Shown one piece after another: positions 51,788 to 61,920 of a stretch of 64,000 bases of DNA (within the stretch, counting starts at the first letter, position 1; each line of letters starts with the position of its first letter). The DNA lies in assembly GCF_038725785.1 (NCBI RefSeq), contig NZ_CP109796.1, forward strand, positions 4,526,001 to 4,590,000. Direction: 5' to 3'. A model generated the notes under the pieces. It was not told the DNA's origin. It saw only the letters and a program-made list of their open reading frames with translations, and did not search any database. The position numbers and the translations under genes are program-made. This DNA comes from Termitidicoccus mucosus (GTDB lineage: Bacteria > Verrucomicrobiota > Verrucomicrobiia > Opitutales > Opitutaceae).

Positions 51788-53253
51788 ATCCTCCCAATGC
51801 TGAATCTAGCATCAATTTCGGATTGGCATTTGTTCCTCGCCTGATGCGGCCCGATAAATCTGCTTGGGTGGGACACCTTCCTTTCGCGGCGTCCTTGGTA
51901 CATGCACTCAGGCCACGGCAAGTCGTCGAACTGGGGACTCATTGGGGTGATTCTTTTTTTACTTTTTGCCAAGCAGCCCTAGAGTTGAAATTGGATTGTC
52001 AATGCCATGCGGTGGACACATGGCACGGCGACCCACAAGCAGGACAATACGGGGAAGAAGTATATCAATTTGTAGAAGACCATGGCAAGAAATATTACCC
52101 TGAGATGTCCAGCTTGTTAAGGAAATCATTTGATGAGGCAGTCCAAGGTTATGACGATGGCTCCATTGATCTATTGCATATTGATGGGCTTCATATCTAC
52201 GATGCCGTAAGGCATGATTTTGATGCTTGGTATTCCAAGGTTCGTCCCGGGGGTATTATCCTTTTTCACGACATAGCAGTAAGAAACGATGACTTTGGTG
52301 TTTGGCGGCTCTGGGAAGAAATCACTAAGCGGTATGATGAGTGCTTTTCCTTTTCCCATTGCTTTGGGCTCGGTGTCTTAAGGAAGTCGGATGGCAATGA
52401 TGGCGGCCCCTTTTTCAAAAAATTATTTCAAGGGAGATGCGATTTGGAAATCGGTGATTTTCTGAGGGCAATATTCGACCAAACTTCAAATCTGAAAATT
52501 TTAGGCAACGCGTTTCTGGAAAGAGAGAAATCACTAGAAGTTATACGACAACGGCTGATTGAGATTCAGGGGAATATTGATACCCATTATGATCATCTGG
52601 TGCATAATTTTGAGTCCTTGCTCACGTCCACGGAGATCAAGATAGCCGGATTGGAACAGCAAATCTCTCGACAGCAGGATCAGATCCGTCAAGCGCAGTT
52701 CATAATTGAGCGCAAAGATAAGCAGATACAAATACTAACCAATGAAACTAACGAACAGCGACAATATATCCAGAATCTGAACCAATCAATTAATAGTCTC
52801 GCTATTAGATATTCCCGGCTCTCTTTCCTCGCAAGTCAATTGCAGGCCAACCCGATCAAGCAAGGGTCATATTTGCAAAGGATTAATCGTGCTATTCGTT
52901 TGCGTTTTGAAATTCTAGGCATCCTGCCCTCTAAGGCTAAAGGCTCAGAATCCGTAAACTGCAGCTTGGATCCTCCTTCAATAACAAAACATGTAATAGA
53001 AAAAATCAGTGGCAAGTTGTTTATTGCAAGTGGCCGACAGATACTCGCAGTACGGGCGCGCTGCAAAAGTCTTATGTGGCCAGGAGAATGGCTGTCATTG
53101 GAAACAGGAAGTGCGGGCGATTGCCAAACGTTGGCATTTATCATTCCTTGTTCAATTACGATCGGAAAGCGATTACGTATACACCTCGAATGCCTCACCT
53201 GGAGTGGGCAGTGGCATGCATTCCACTGTCTTGATTCAATTGCTGACGCATAG
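51784..53253 (+). CDS. Methyltransferase fused to a long coiled coil, possible chain terminator
   Basis: Protein of 489 residues. Residues about 30-215 are a class I methyltransferase (VVELGTHWGDSFFTFCQAAL, CHAVDTWHGDPQ, SIDLLHIDGLHIYDAVRHDF, GGIILFHDIA). Residues about 240-355 are a predicted coiled coil (IKIAGLEQQISRQQDQIRQ, IQILTNETNEQRQYIQNLNQ). A C-terminal beta-rich region (about 395-489, WPGEWLSLETG, WSGQWHAF) follows. In E. coli WbdD, a methyltransferase with a coiled coil caps O-antigen and sets its length, and Wzt-C reads the cap. The same logic is inferred here. No kinase domain is present. Confidence 0.82.
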   Translation: MNPPNAESSINFGLAFVPRLMRPDKSAWVGHLPFAASLVHALRPRQVVELGTHWGDSFFTFCQAALELKLDCQCHAVDTWHGDPQAGQYGEEVYQFVEDHGKKYYPEMSSLLRKSFDEAVQGYDDGSIDLLHIDGLHIYDAVRHDFDAWYSKVRPGGIILFHDIAVRNDDFGVWRLWEEITKRYDECFSFSHCFGLGVLRKSDGNDGGPFFKKLFQGRCDLEIGDFLRAIFDQTSNLKILGNAFLEREKSLEVIRQRLIEIQGNIDTHYDHLVHNFESLLTSTEIKIAGLEQQISRQQDQIRQAQFIIERKDKQIQILTNETNEQRQYIQNLNQSINSLAIRYSRLSFLASQLQANPIKQGSYLQRINRAIRLRFEILGILPSKAKGSESVNCSLDPPSITKHVIEKISGKLFIASGRQILAVRARCKSLMWPGEWLSLETGSAGDCQTLAFIIPCSITIGKRLRIHLECLTWSGQWHAFHCLDSIADA

Positions 53254-53302
53254 ATAGAAACATGTTGCCATCCCTCAAATATGCCATCTCACTAAATTTT
53301 TT

Positions 53303-56300
53303 ATGCTAATTGTAGCCACAGGCGTTTACACTCCTGCCATTGATCTTGCTGAGACCAATCGGGTTCATGAAGTATACTGCAAAATAGGCAACCGCAAGGC
53401 CATCCTTCATGCGTCACAAATTGCTAATGCCAATAGCTGGCGGATCACCGGGCGGGTAGTCTTCCGGCGAAAGACCATCTATTGGATAAAAATTTATGCT
53501 ATAACAGACCAAGGTACATTCGTAATACGCCGGGATATTGTCATTAATCTCGCTCCCTATTCTGAAATCCCGAGTTCTCCTTTGATAGCTTCTGCTATTA
53601 TTTCCATGCCATGCCATCCCCGTCAAGCTGACGACTGGCAACAACGTGCTTGGAAAATCTTTTCTGAGCAACGAAAAGATTTCAGCGAAGCAGATCTCCG
53701 CGCCAAGATCAATACCTTCAGATATAACCCGTTGTTATCGATAATAATGCCTGTTTTCAATACTCCGGGAAGATGGCTTGAATTGGCGCTCAAATCTGTG
53801 CAGTCCCAACTATATTCCAACTGGGAACTCTGCATAGTCGATGATTGCTCTTTCAACGAAGAGCCGCGCCGGATATTGAGTGATTATGCCAAAAGTGATT
53901 CGCGTATCCGAGTTCATTTGGCGTCCCAAAACGGCGGCATCTCTTCAGCGTCAAATAGGGCGCTAAAAATGGCTTCCGGCCAGTATGTTGTGTTGCTTGA
54001 TCACGATGATGAATTATTACCAGATTCCTTATTGTGGATTGTAAATGAAATAAACGAGCATCCCGATGCAGACTTCATATATACTGATGAGTGCAAGGTC
54101 GATGATAGTGACAAACGGGAACTTTTTGATTTCTTTTTCAAACCTGATTGGTCCCCTGAGATGCTGTTTAATTGCATGTATACCGGCCATTTGACCGCGT
54201 ATAAAAAAAATTTGGTTGAAAAGGTGGGTGGGTTTAGATCGAAATATGATTTTTCCCAAGATTATGATCTGGCCTTGCGAGCCAGCGAAAAGGCCATTTG
54301 CATACGGCATGTCGCCAAAATATTGTATTTATGGCGAGCAGTTGAGGGTTCCGGAGCAAATGGAGGCAAGGACTTCGCCCGCATTTCGAACCTTGGGGCT
54401 CTCGCCGATGCAATGGCCCGCAGAAACATACCAGCAACCGTTATTGCAGAGCGTTTTAATTACCCCAAGATACATATAAGTGGCAAGGACCGAATCTCCA
54501 TTATTATTCCAACCGATTCTTATGCCAACTTGAAAAAAAGCATTAATAAAATTCTCTGTACTACATCATATTCAAATTATGAAATCATTGCGGTATGCAA
54601 TTCATCCCTTGCTGACGATATCCAAGGAGAATATTCCTATAACAACAGGATCCGGACCTCGCGCTATGACAAGCCGTTCAATTTCTCTGACAAGTGTAAT
54701 CAGGGTGCACATGATGCGATAGGGGATATCCTTGTCTTTCTCAATGACGATGTTTACCCCACTGACAGCGGTTGGCTTGGCACTCTGATTGAATTCATCC
54801 ATATCCCCGGTGTAGGAGGTATTTCACCAAAATTATTATATGAAAACGGTACGATCCAGTATGCAGGCATGATCACCGGAGTCCCCGGCTTTGTTGGAAC
54901 AGCCTGCCATACGTTCTCCAATGACGATGGGCATCCGTTTATTTATCTCCAACACTGGATAAGAAATGTCTCTGTTCTGTCGGGAGCCTGCTTTGCCATA
55001 AAGAAAAAGATTTTTTCCGAAATCGGAGGATTTGACTCGCTCAATACGCCCAACGGTCATTCAGACGTGGATATTTCTTTTAAGCTTATTCAAGGAGGTT
55101 ATCGCTGCGTCTACACTCCTTATAGCGTCCTTGTCCATGTTGGTAATCATTCTTGGGAAGTTAAGTCGGGCAAGGATAAGGCAGACATATTCTTGCTGAA
55201 GAAATGGGGACCATTCCTTTCGGATGATCCTTATTTTAATAAGTATACTAAGAAACTACTATACCGTGATTTTGACTGGGAATACCGGATTATTCCACAA
55301 CCATCAAAGCCACCGAAAAAACAGCTGAATATCTTGCTGGTCACACATCAATTGTCATTGACGGGGGCGCCCCGGCTTGTGATGCTTGCCGCAATTGAAA
55401 TCCTTGCATCAGGGAATTTCCCTGTTGTTGTGAGCCCTGAAGATGGACCAATACGAAAAGAATTTGAAAATGCCGGCATCACTGTGATCGTAGATGCGAC
55501 TGTTTTTCGCCAGCATTGGTTGTTTGCACGATTTGCCAAGAATTTCGATTTGCTCATACCCAGCACACTCCTGAGTTATCCCTTGATTACACAGATGCAC
55601 AAGCATGCAATACCAATATTATGGTGGATACATGAAGGTCCCCATGCGGTTGAGTGCTTGAAAGGCGAATTGCCGGGGATCAGGGAAGCCTTGGAATTGG
55701 CGAAAGTGGTCTATGTTCATAATGTTGAATATGCTGATCCCGTTCTTAAGGGAATATCCCCGAAAGTGAAATTGCAGGAGTTAAAATATGGATTGCCTGA
55801 CGATCCGATATCACATGATAAAAAGCGGCCTCACGATTATATAACATTTCTTATCATTGGTTCAGTAGAACCAAGAAAAGGACATGACATCTTTGTCAAG
55901 GCAATCAGAGACATTCCTAAGCAACTGAGAAAATTAGCGCGATTTAAGATTATTGGGGGGAGGTTTTCATTCGACAGTCTTGCTGCTTTCTATGATGAAC
56001 TTGATGCATTGTCACAGCCTATCCCGGAAATTATACATACCGGTCAAATTCCTGTTACGGATGTTGAATCCGAGATACTAGAGGCGGATGCTGTGGTGGC
56101 TCCGTCCCGGGATGACATCGGACCGCTCACCCTTATCCAAGGCATGCGGCATTCCAAGATATGTATTTCTTCAGACAGGACCGGTGTTTCTAACTCAATA
56201 ACCCATGGGATCAACGGATTTGTTTTTCGAAATGAGAATGTTGACGAGTTGAGACAAATCCTGACGAACGTGATTGAAAACAATAATCAACTTCATGACA

Positions 56301-56404
56301 TAGGAGTCAATGCTAGAATAACTTACGAAAGAGAGTTTTCATTAAAAGGATTTGGTTCACACCTGTCTTCAACCATCAATCGCCTAATTTCTGGAAGAAA
56401 CTAA
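53303..56404 (+). CDS. Three-domain glycosyltransferase (GT2-GT2-GT4)
   Basis: Polymerising or multi-step glycosyltransferase of 1033 residues. The N-terminal about 100 residues are a beta-rich accessory domain. GT2 domain one starts near residue 144 (LLSIIMPVFNTPG, VVLLDHDDELLPDS). GT2 domain two starts near 390 (RISIIIPTDSYANL, DILVFLNDDVYPTDSGW). From about 675 comes a GT4 domain (LNILLVTHQLSLTGAPRLV, IGSVEPRKGHDIFVKAI, DAVVAPSRDDIGPLTLIQGM). Three active sites in one protein suggest assembly of a repeat unit in the cytosol, as in ABC-dependent systems. The gene is AT-rich compared with the rml genes. Confidence 0.88.
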   Translation: MLIVATGVYTPAIDLAETNRVHEVYCKIGNRKAILHASQIANANSWRITGRVVFRRKTIYWIKIYAITDQGTFVIRRDIVINLAPYSEIPSSPLIASAIISMPCHPRQADDWQQRAWKIFSEQRKDFSEADLRAKINTFRYNPLLSIIMPVFNTPGRWLELALKSVQSQLYSNWELCIVDDCSFNEEPRRILSDYAKSDSRIRVHLASQNGGISSASNRALKMASGQYVVLLDHDDELLPDSLLWIVNEINEHPDADFIYTDECKVDDSDKRELFDFFFKPDWSPEMLFNCMYTGHLTAYKKNLVEKVGGFRSKYDFSQDYDLALRASEKAICIRHVAKILYLWRAVEGSGANGGKDFARISNLGALADAMARRNIPATVIAERFNYPKIHISGKDRISIIIPTDSYANLKKSINKILCTTSYSNYEIIAVCNSSLADDIQGEYSYNNRIRTSRYDKPFNFSDKCNQGAHDAIGDILVFLNDDVYPTDSGWLGTLIEFIHIPGVGGISPKLLYENGTIQYAGMITGVPGFVGTACHTFSNDDGHPFIYLQHWIRNVSVLSGACFAIKKKIFSEIGGFDSLNTPNGHSDVDISFKLIQGGYRCVYTPYSVLVHVGNHSWEVKSGKDKADIFLLKKWGPFLSDDPYFNKYTKKLLYRDFDWEYRIIPQPSKPPKKQLNILLVTHQLSLTGAPRLVMLAAIEILASGNFPVVVSPEDGPIRKEFENAGITVIVDATVFRQHWLFARFAKNFDLLIPSTLLSYPLITQMHKHAIPILWWIHEGPHAVECLKGELPGIREALELAKVVYVHNVEYADPVLKGISPKVKLQELKYGLPDDPISHDKKRPHDYITFLIIGSVEPRKGHDIFVKAIRDIPKQLRKLARFKIIGGRFSFDSLAAFYDELDALSQPIPEIIHTGQIPVTDVESEILEADAVVAPSRDDIGPLTLIQGMRHSKICISSDRTGVSNSITHGINGFVFRNENVDELRQILTNVIENNNQLHDIGVNARITYEREFSLKGFGSHLSSTINRLISGRN

Positions 56405-56526
56405 GCAAAAATCCCACGGGGTATTTGACAAACCACAATCCACTACTCGTCACCCTAATGGCATCCGCTTCCAATCCATCAAATCGAAGCAAGCTTCGGG
56501 GTATTAGACCCAAGGGAATAAAAATA

Positions 56527-58026
56527 ATGCATGCCCAAGTTTCTATTTTCAATACCATTGATAATTATAATAAAAAACAAGGTGTTAAATTTTTGGCATA
56601 CTGGGTGATTTTCGCAATAACACTTGGTATTTTCTTTCTGCTTTTCGGAAACCCAATGAGATTTCTCCGTGCTGAATCAGGGCTTATTCTTATAACCTCG
56701 TTTGATTCTTCTGCATACAAAGATTCCATTCGTCATATGTGTTTATTTTCGTACGGTGGGCACTACATTCCTATTGCTTGGATTGGAGAATTTCTAACAT
56801 CCCGCTGCTTTACTGATAACGAATCACTCTGGTTCTTGAGACAACTTACTATTATTTCATTCATGGGTGCATCCATAGCACTCCTGTTACAACGTGTGTT
56901 TATAAATATATTTCCTCATTCATCTCATAATATACTAGCGTTCTCCCTTGCTTGGGCTTTCTGTGTTCAGCCAATCATGTTTGAAAACTTCTCTTGGCCA
57001 TTTATGGCAATGCAAATGGGAGTAATCGCATTGGCTGCACTATCTGTTTATGAATTATTAAACCACATTTACACATATACTTCAAGATATTCACTCTATT
57101 TAGCTGCACTTTATGCTTATCTCACACTCCACTTAAATGGGATAGGGATCGCAACTGTCGTGGGATTAGGTGCATGTCTCATTATTTTTATCTTCAAGAG
57201 ACAGTTCGTGAATATTAAAGATATTATTTTCCCATTAATATTTCTATCGATATTATCATTATTGCATATCTATATGATGACCAGGGGACTGTCACTCTCA
57301 AGTTCACAGCCTGATTCGATTTCATTTTCCAGCCAGATTGTGAGATATGGAGGATTGTTAATCGGCATCTTGCAATTTTCTGGGATGGCCATTTGGGGCC
57401 ATTGGGTATATCCGCATCCACACATTGACTATTTTACCGCTCAATGGCCTTATGGCTGGGCATTCATTGTTATCTTCTTATGTATATTGCTGGCCTTATT
57501 ACGAACACGTAATGATACTATAACTGGCCCCATGGTGTGCATTTTGTTTGCGGGTATCTCTTTTTTAGTTTACTTGTGCAGTATCATATACAGGCATCAG
57601 CACGACGATGTCTATGCGTTCTCTGGTTATTTTTTCGGATCAAGATATCTCATCTTTTCAAATTTTTACCTGTTGATTTTTATGACTGGCATGCTGGTTT
57701 CCATGCCGTCATTAACCAATCGCACTCCTGCTTTCGTAATGTCTGCCATAATATTATTATTCAGTACCTATGGCGCAATTGGGTTTAGGAAAGAAATTGC
57801 TCCAAAGGTATGGCCTGATCTCATGCCGTCACAAACAAAATATATTCAAGACCAAGTTTCCATTATTCGCGAATGCCTTAAGAATGGAAAAGCGATCCCA
57901 AATCCTATAATGCCTAGGTATTTATGTTATGAATTTGAAGGGAATCGCCTTAGTTATTTAGAGCCAATTTTAATTAAACATTTAAATTTTTCGAAAGACC
58001 AACATCTAAATTGGGAAGAAGATTGA
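56527..58026 (+). CDS. Polytopic membrane protein of the glycan cluster
   Basis: About 499 residues with roughly 11-13 hydrophobic helices and a short soluble C-terminus. The architecture suits a GT-C glycosyltransferase or O-antigen modification protein, but no decisive motif is visible; a Wzy-like ligase or polymerase is possible though an ABC exporter is present. The ATG at 56527 places the first helix near residue 20; a TTG at 56425 and an ATG at 56458 would add a charged leader. It is the most AT-rich gene in the window, supporting a foreign origin. Confidence 0.7.
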   Translation: MHAQVSIFNTIDNYNKKQGVKFLAYWVIFAITLGIFFLLFGNPMRFLRAESGLILITSFDSSAYKDSIRHMCLFSYGGHYIPIAWIGEFLTSRCFTDNESLWFLRQLTIISFMGASIALLLQRVFINIFPHSSHNILAFSLAWAFCVQPIMFENFSWPFMAMQMGVIALAALSVYELLNHIYTYTSRYSLYLAALYAYLTLHLNGIGIATVVGLGACLIIFIFKRQFVNIKDIIFPLIFLSILSLLHIYMMTRGLSLSSSQPDSISFSSQIVRYGGLLIGILQFSGMAIWGHWVYPHPHIDYFTAQWPYGWAFIVIFLCILLALLRTRNDTITGPMVCILFAGISFLVYLCSIIYRHQHDDVYAFSGYFFGSRYLIFSNFYLLIFMTGMLVSMPSLTNRTPAFVMSAIILLFSTYGAIGFRKEIAPKVWPDLMPSQTKYIQDQVSIIRECLKNGKAIPNPIMPRYLCYEFEGNRLSYLEPILIKHLNFSKDQHLNWEED

Positions 58027-58095
58027 TGATTGCGAGTATGCAAAGTTAATTGGTTTATTTAAATTATATTATGTATTACTGATAAATAATTATTT

Positions 58096-58278
58096 ATGTC
58101 CAAACAATTCGACTTTCACTGCCTCATTGGCTCCGAAGTCTGCGCCTATTGCGCGAGAGCTTGGCTGCGCCGTCCACGACTTGGGCGGCAATTGCTCGGC
58201 TTTCACCGCCACGAGTTCGATAGTCGTAACTCGTTTTACCGTATTTATGCAAAAACATCTCTACTTGAGTCCTGTTAA
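58096..58278 (+). pseudogene. Decayed fragment of an epimerase gene
   Basis: Bases 58123-58150 match 59152-59179, near the start of the intact epimerase gene, at 27 of 28 positions. The following GCCGTCCACG and CGGC-TTTC-CA-GAGTT segments also align after a deletion of about 75 bases. The translated frame reads LIGSEVCAY as in the intact gene, then diverges. It is a truncated copy of that gene or of a close paralogue, left about 1 kb upstream with the methyltransferase gene between. Confidence 0.75.
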
Positions 58279-58305
58279 AAGATTTTAAGCGACTGGCAAT
58301 TTTTT

Positions 58306-59025
58306 ATGAACTATTTGGAAAAACAGGTTCAGACAGCACGAATGCGGGTGGCCGAAACTTATATCTCGGGCCTAGGGATAGAGGTCGGCGCGGGTTCACG
58401 CCCATTCCCATTGCCTCCGTCCGCACGCGCGGCCCAAGGTGATATTCGGAATAAGAGCGGACTTGCATCCTACTTCTCAACTACTGACGTCGTGACACCG
58501 GATTTTATTGATGCGCAAACATTCGCTGGTGTTCGCGACAGCAGCTTGGATTTTGTAATTTCTGCGCATGTTATCGAACATCTTCGCGATCCTGTTGGTG
58601 CTATCGTGCATGCCATTAGAGTATTGCACCCGGGAGGCGTCTTCATCCTCGTCGTTCCTGATCGATGCCATACCTTTGATAAAAGACGACCGAATACCAC
58701 TGTCAGGCATGTGCTTGCTGATTTTAGTGACGGAGGGGAGTCAACGACAAAGGATGCATATCGAGAGCACCTCACTTATGTTCATCCGCACCTGACTGGT
58801 GAGATTCTTTCGGAAGAAGAAATCGAACGTCAAGCAAGCTGGAATGCGACTCATTGGAGGGAATTTGACATTCATTTCCACGCTTGGGACCGGGTTGCTT
58901 TTGAAGACATGCTGGCACCTATTACGCGCCTTGCTCCGTTTCGTGTCATACATGTGGAAAGCGTAGTCAATGAGAACATCTTTGTGCTGCGGCGTCGGCG
59001 CATATTTTTAGGCATAACGTTGTGA
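58306..59025 (+). CDS. SAM-dependent methyltransferase (Methyltransf_11-like)
   Basis: Predicted methyltransferase of 239 residues. GIEVGAGSRPFPLP is the SAM loop; SLDFVISAHVIEHLRDPVGAIVHAIRVLHPGGVFILVVP is the motif region of methyltransferases, often written as PDR after the last strand. The C-terminal part includes HFHAWDRVAFEDML. It lies between an epimerase fragment and the intact epimerase gene, so it may have arrived with a recombination event. GC content is intermediate. Confidence 0.85.
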   Translation: MNYLEKQVQTARMRVAETYISGLGIEVGAGSRPFPLPPSARAAQGDIRNKSGLASYFSTTDVVTPDFIDAQTFAGVRDSSLDFVISAHVIEHLRDPVGAIVHAIRVLHPGGVFILVVPDRCHTFDKRRPNTTVRHVLADFSDGGESTTKDAYREHLTYVHPHLTGEILSEEEIERQASWNATHWREFDIHFHAWDRVAFEDMLAPITRLAPFRVIHVESVVNENIFVLRRRRIFLGITL

Positions 59026-59118
59026 ATTACATGCATGAAAACTAATCCGAAACCACTCTGAGAAACGTCCAAAGGCTCTAGCTATTGGCTGTATTGAGAG
59101 ACGATAATTTTTTAACTT

Positions 59119-60171
59119 ATGAAGACTCTGCTCGTTACCGGCTCATCCGGACTCATCGGCTCCGAAGTCTGCGCCTATTTTTCACGTGAACTTGGTTATG
59201 CCGTCCACGGCGTGGACAACAACCAGCGCGCCGTTTTTTTCGGCCCGCAAGGCGACACGCGCTGGAACCAGGCGCGGCTGGCGCGCGAGCTGCCCGGTTT
59301 CCGGCATCATGAGCTGGACATCCGCGACCGGGCCGGCGTGCTGGCGCTGGTGCGGGAGCTTCGCCCCTCGGTCATCGTGCACACCGCCGCGCAGCCCTCG
59401 CACGACCGCGCCGCGGCGATTCCCTTCGACGACTTCGACACCAACGCCGGGGGCACGCTCAACCTGCTGGAGGCGGCGCGCCAAGCCTGCCCCGAGTCGC
59501 CCTTCATCCACATGTCCACCAACAAGGTTTACGGCGACGCGCCCAACCGCATCGCGCTCGCCGAGCTGGACACGCGCTGGGACTACGCCGATCCGGCCTG
59601 CGCGCACGGCATCGCCGAGACCTTCACCATCGATCAGTCGAAGCACTCGCTCTTCGGCGCCTCGAAGGTCGCCGCCGACATCATGGTGCAGGAATACGGC
59701 CGCTACTTCAACCTGCCCGCCTGCGCCCTGCGCGGCGGCTGCCTGACCGGCCCCAACCACTCAGGCGTCGAACTGCACGGCTTCCTCTCCTACCTCGTGA
59801 AGTGCAATCTCGAGGACCGCGAGTATCGGGTCTTTGGATACAAGGGCAAGCAGGTGCGCGACAACATCCACTCGCTCGACGTGGCCCGCTTCATGGCCGC
59901 CTTTGCCGCCGCGCCCCGGGCCGGCGAGGTTTACAACATCGGCGGCGGCAAGGCCAACTCATGCTCCATCCTCGAAGCCTTCGCGCTGGTGGAAAAGCAC
60001 AGCGGCAGAAAACAAATCCACACCTACGTGGAGCAAAACCGCGCCGGCGACCACATCTGCTACTACAGCGACCTGCGCAAGATGCGCGCCCACTATCCCG
60101 CGTGGGACATTTCCGTCTCCCTCGACGAGACCATCCGCCAGATCGTCGAGGCCCATCGCGCGCGCCTATGA
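59119..60171 (+). CDS. CDP-paratose 2-epimerase-like NAD-dependent epimerase 1
   Basis: Nucleotide-sugar epimerase of 350 residues. It has the Rossmann start [49 protein letters not shown] and [21 protein letters not shown], followed by [28 protein letters not shown], the arrangement of tyvelose (CDP-paratose 2-) epimerases. The S-T-N-K-VYGD segment replaces the usual STDEVYG. GC-rich again, so it marks the right edge of the low-GC part. Its stop overlaps the next epimerase start (ATGA at 60168). Confidence 0.87.
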   Translation: MKTLLVTGSSGLIGSEVCAYFSRELGYAVHGVDNNQRAVFFGPQGDTRWNQARLARELPGFRHHELDIRDRAGVLALVRELRPSVIVHTAAQPSHDRAAAIPFDDFDTNAGGTLNLLEAARQACPESPFIHMSTNKVYGDAPNRIALAELDTRWDYADPACAHGIAETFTIDQSKHSLFGASKVAADIMVQEYGRYFNLPACALRGGCLTGPNHSGVELHGFLSYLVKCNLEDREYRVFGYKGKQVRDNIHSLDVARFMAAFAAAPRAGEVYNIGGGKANSCSILEAFALVEKHSGRKQIHTYVEQNRAGDHICYYSDLRKMRAHYPAWDISVSLDETIRQIVEAHRARL

Positions 60172-61241
60172 AAACGACCGTCCTCATCTCCGGCATCTGC
60201 GGCTTTGTCGGCGCCACGCTCGCCCGCGAACTAGCGAGGCGCGGTTGTTCCGTCAGCGGTTTCGACAATTTCATCCGTCCCGGCAGCGAAACCAACCGCG
60301 CCGCGCTCAAGGCACTGGGCATAAAAATCGTCCATGCCGACCTGCGCGCGGCCAGCGACATCGACGCGCTGCCTGCCGCCGAGTGGGTCATCGACGCGGC
60401 GGCCAACCCCAGCGTGCTGGCCGGCATCGACGGCCAGACCAGCGCGCGCCAACTCGTCGAGCACAACCTCTCCGGCACCATCAATATCCTCGAGTACTGC
60501 AAACGCCACCGCGCCGGCTTCGTCCTGCTGAGCACCAGCCGGGTCTATAAAATCGGGCCGCTCGCCGGCCTACCCGTGGTCGTACGCGCTGACGCCTTCC
60601 GCCCCGATGACACACAGGCGCTGCCCTCCGGGCTGACCGCGGCCGGCGTTGGCGAAAGCTTTTCGACCACCGCGCCGGTTTCCCTTTACGGGGCGACCAA
60701 ACTCGCCAGCGAGGTGCTTGCGCTGGAATACGGCGAGACCTTTGGCTTCCCCGTTTATATCAACCGTTGCGGAGTCCTTGCCGGGGCGGGCCAGTTTGGG
60801 CGGCCCGACCAGGGCATCTTTGCCTACTGGATCAACAGCCACCTGCGTCGCTGGCCCCTGCGTTACATCGGTTTCGACGGACAAGGCCATCAGGTGCGCG
60901 ACTGCCTGCATCCGCGCGATCTGGTCCCGCTGCTCGAAAAGCAGTTTGCCGCGCCCGCCATGCCCGCCGAGGACCGCATCCTTAATGTCAGCGGAGGCGC
61001 GGCCTCCGCCATGTCGCTGCGCCAGCTCACCGGCTGGTGCGACCGGCGTTTCGGCCCGCGTCCCGTCGTTTCCGACCCGAAGCCGCGCCCCTTTGACATT
61101 CCCTGGATAGTGCTCGACTCCTCCAAGGCGGACCGGCTCTGGAGCTGGAGGCCGGCGATCCCGGCGCAGGACATCCTCGACGAAATCGCCGAGCATGCCC
61201 AAAGGCATCCCGGCTGGCTCGAACTCTCCGCACCGCCTTAA
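60168..61241 (+). CDS. NAD-dependent epimerase 2, paratose 2-epimerase-like
   Basis: Second epimerase of 357 residues, overlapping the first by four bases. The start is [26 protein letters not shown], followed by [50 protein letters not shown] and [33 protein letters not shown]. The S-T-S-R-VY segment is like known CDP-paratose 2-epimerases. Adjacent non-identical epimerases suggest a two-step conversion or a heteromeric enzyme. The long frame starting at 59802 reads the preceding gene out of phase and is wrong. Confidence 0.85.
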   Translation: MKTTVLISGICGFVGATLARELARRGCSVSGFDNFIRPGSETNRAALKALGIKIVHADLRAASDIDALPAAEWVIDAAANPSVLAGIDGQTSARQLVEHNLSGTINILEYCKRHRAGFVLLSTSRVYKIGPLAGLPVVVRADAFRPDDTQALPSGLTAAGVGESFSTTAPVSLYGATKLASEVLALEYGETFGFPVYINRCGVLAGAGQFGRPDQGIFAYWINSHLRRWPLRYIGFDGQGHQVRDCLHPRDLVPLLEKQFAAPAMPAEDRILNVSGGAASAMSLRQLTGWCDRRFGPRPVVSDPKPRPFDIPWIVLDSSKADRLWSWRPAIPAQDILDEIAEHAQRHPGWLELSAPP

Positions 61242-61248
61242 CCCATCA

Positions 61249-61920
61249 ATGACTACGAACACCACTCCCGAAGATTTGCAGAGCCTCTATGCCAGGCGTT
61301 TTGATTCGATGCGCGAGTATCGAAATCGAGTTTGGCACATACTCATCGATTGCTTTTTTCGGAACCATATACCTGCCGAGGGCTCTGTGATGGATCTGGG
61401 CTGTGGTTATGGCGAGTTCATCAACAATATCGCCGCAGGCGAAAAGTTTGGCATGGACCTGAATCCCAACGCCAGCCGCCACCTTAATCCCGACGTAAAA
61501 TTATTCGAACAAGACTGCTCCACGCCCTGGCCGCTGGCGGATTGTTCGTTGGATGCCGTGTTTACCAGCAACTTCTTTGAGCATTTGCCGGATAAGAGCA
61601 CGCTGCAACGCACGCTCAAGGAGGTCCATCGCTGTCTGAAACCAGGCGGGCGTTTAATGGCAATTGGGCCGAACATCCGCTGCCTGCCCGGTGCTTATTG
61701 GGACTTCTGGGATCATTATCTGCCGCTGACGGAACTGTCGCTGGCCGAGGGGCTGCAAAGCCTTGGATTTGAAATTGCCCTCCAGAAAGCCCGTTTTCTT
61801 CCATATACCATGGCCCGGGGGATGCAGATTCCCGGCTTCTTGATCGGATTGTATCTGCGCATGCCGTTGTTCTGGCCGATTTTTGGGAAACAATTCCTCG
61901 TGATGGCCCTGAAAAAATGA
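61249..61920 (+). CDS. Class I SAM-dependent methyltransferase
   Basis: Methyltransferase of 223 residues from the ATG at 61249. SAM-binding MDLGCGYGEFINNIAAG and the segment LDAVFTSNFFEHLPDKSTLQRTLKEVHRCLKPGGRLMAIGPN are classical. A hydrophobic C-terminal helix (IPGFLIGLYLRMPLFWPIFG) may tether it to the membrane. Its stop overlaps the glycosyltransferase start. Lipid or glycan acceptor unknown. Confidence 0.86.
   Translation: MTTNTTPEDLQSLYARRFDSMREYRNRVWHILIDCFFRNHIPAEGSVMDLGCGYGEFINNIAAGEKFGMDLNPNASRHLNPDVKLFEQDCSTPWPLADCSLDAVFTSNFFEHLPDKSTLQRTLKEVHRCLKPGGRLMAIGPNIRCLPGAYWDFWDHYLPLTELSLAEGLQSLGFEIALQKARFLPYTMARGMQIPGFLIGLYLRMPLFWPIFGKQFLVMALKK

Noticed and set aside
56527-58026. Wzy polymerase
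   Set aside because: Topology alone would allow it, but export here is by Wzm/Wzt, which does not need Wzy, and no Wzx was seen. It is left as an unassigned membrane protein.
59802-61241. 479-residue reading of epimerase 2 starting at 59802
   Set aside because: The first 122 codons read epimerase 1 in the wrong frame. The ATG at 60168, with an ATGA overlap and a proper Rossmann start, is the real one.
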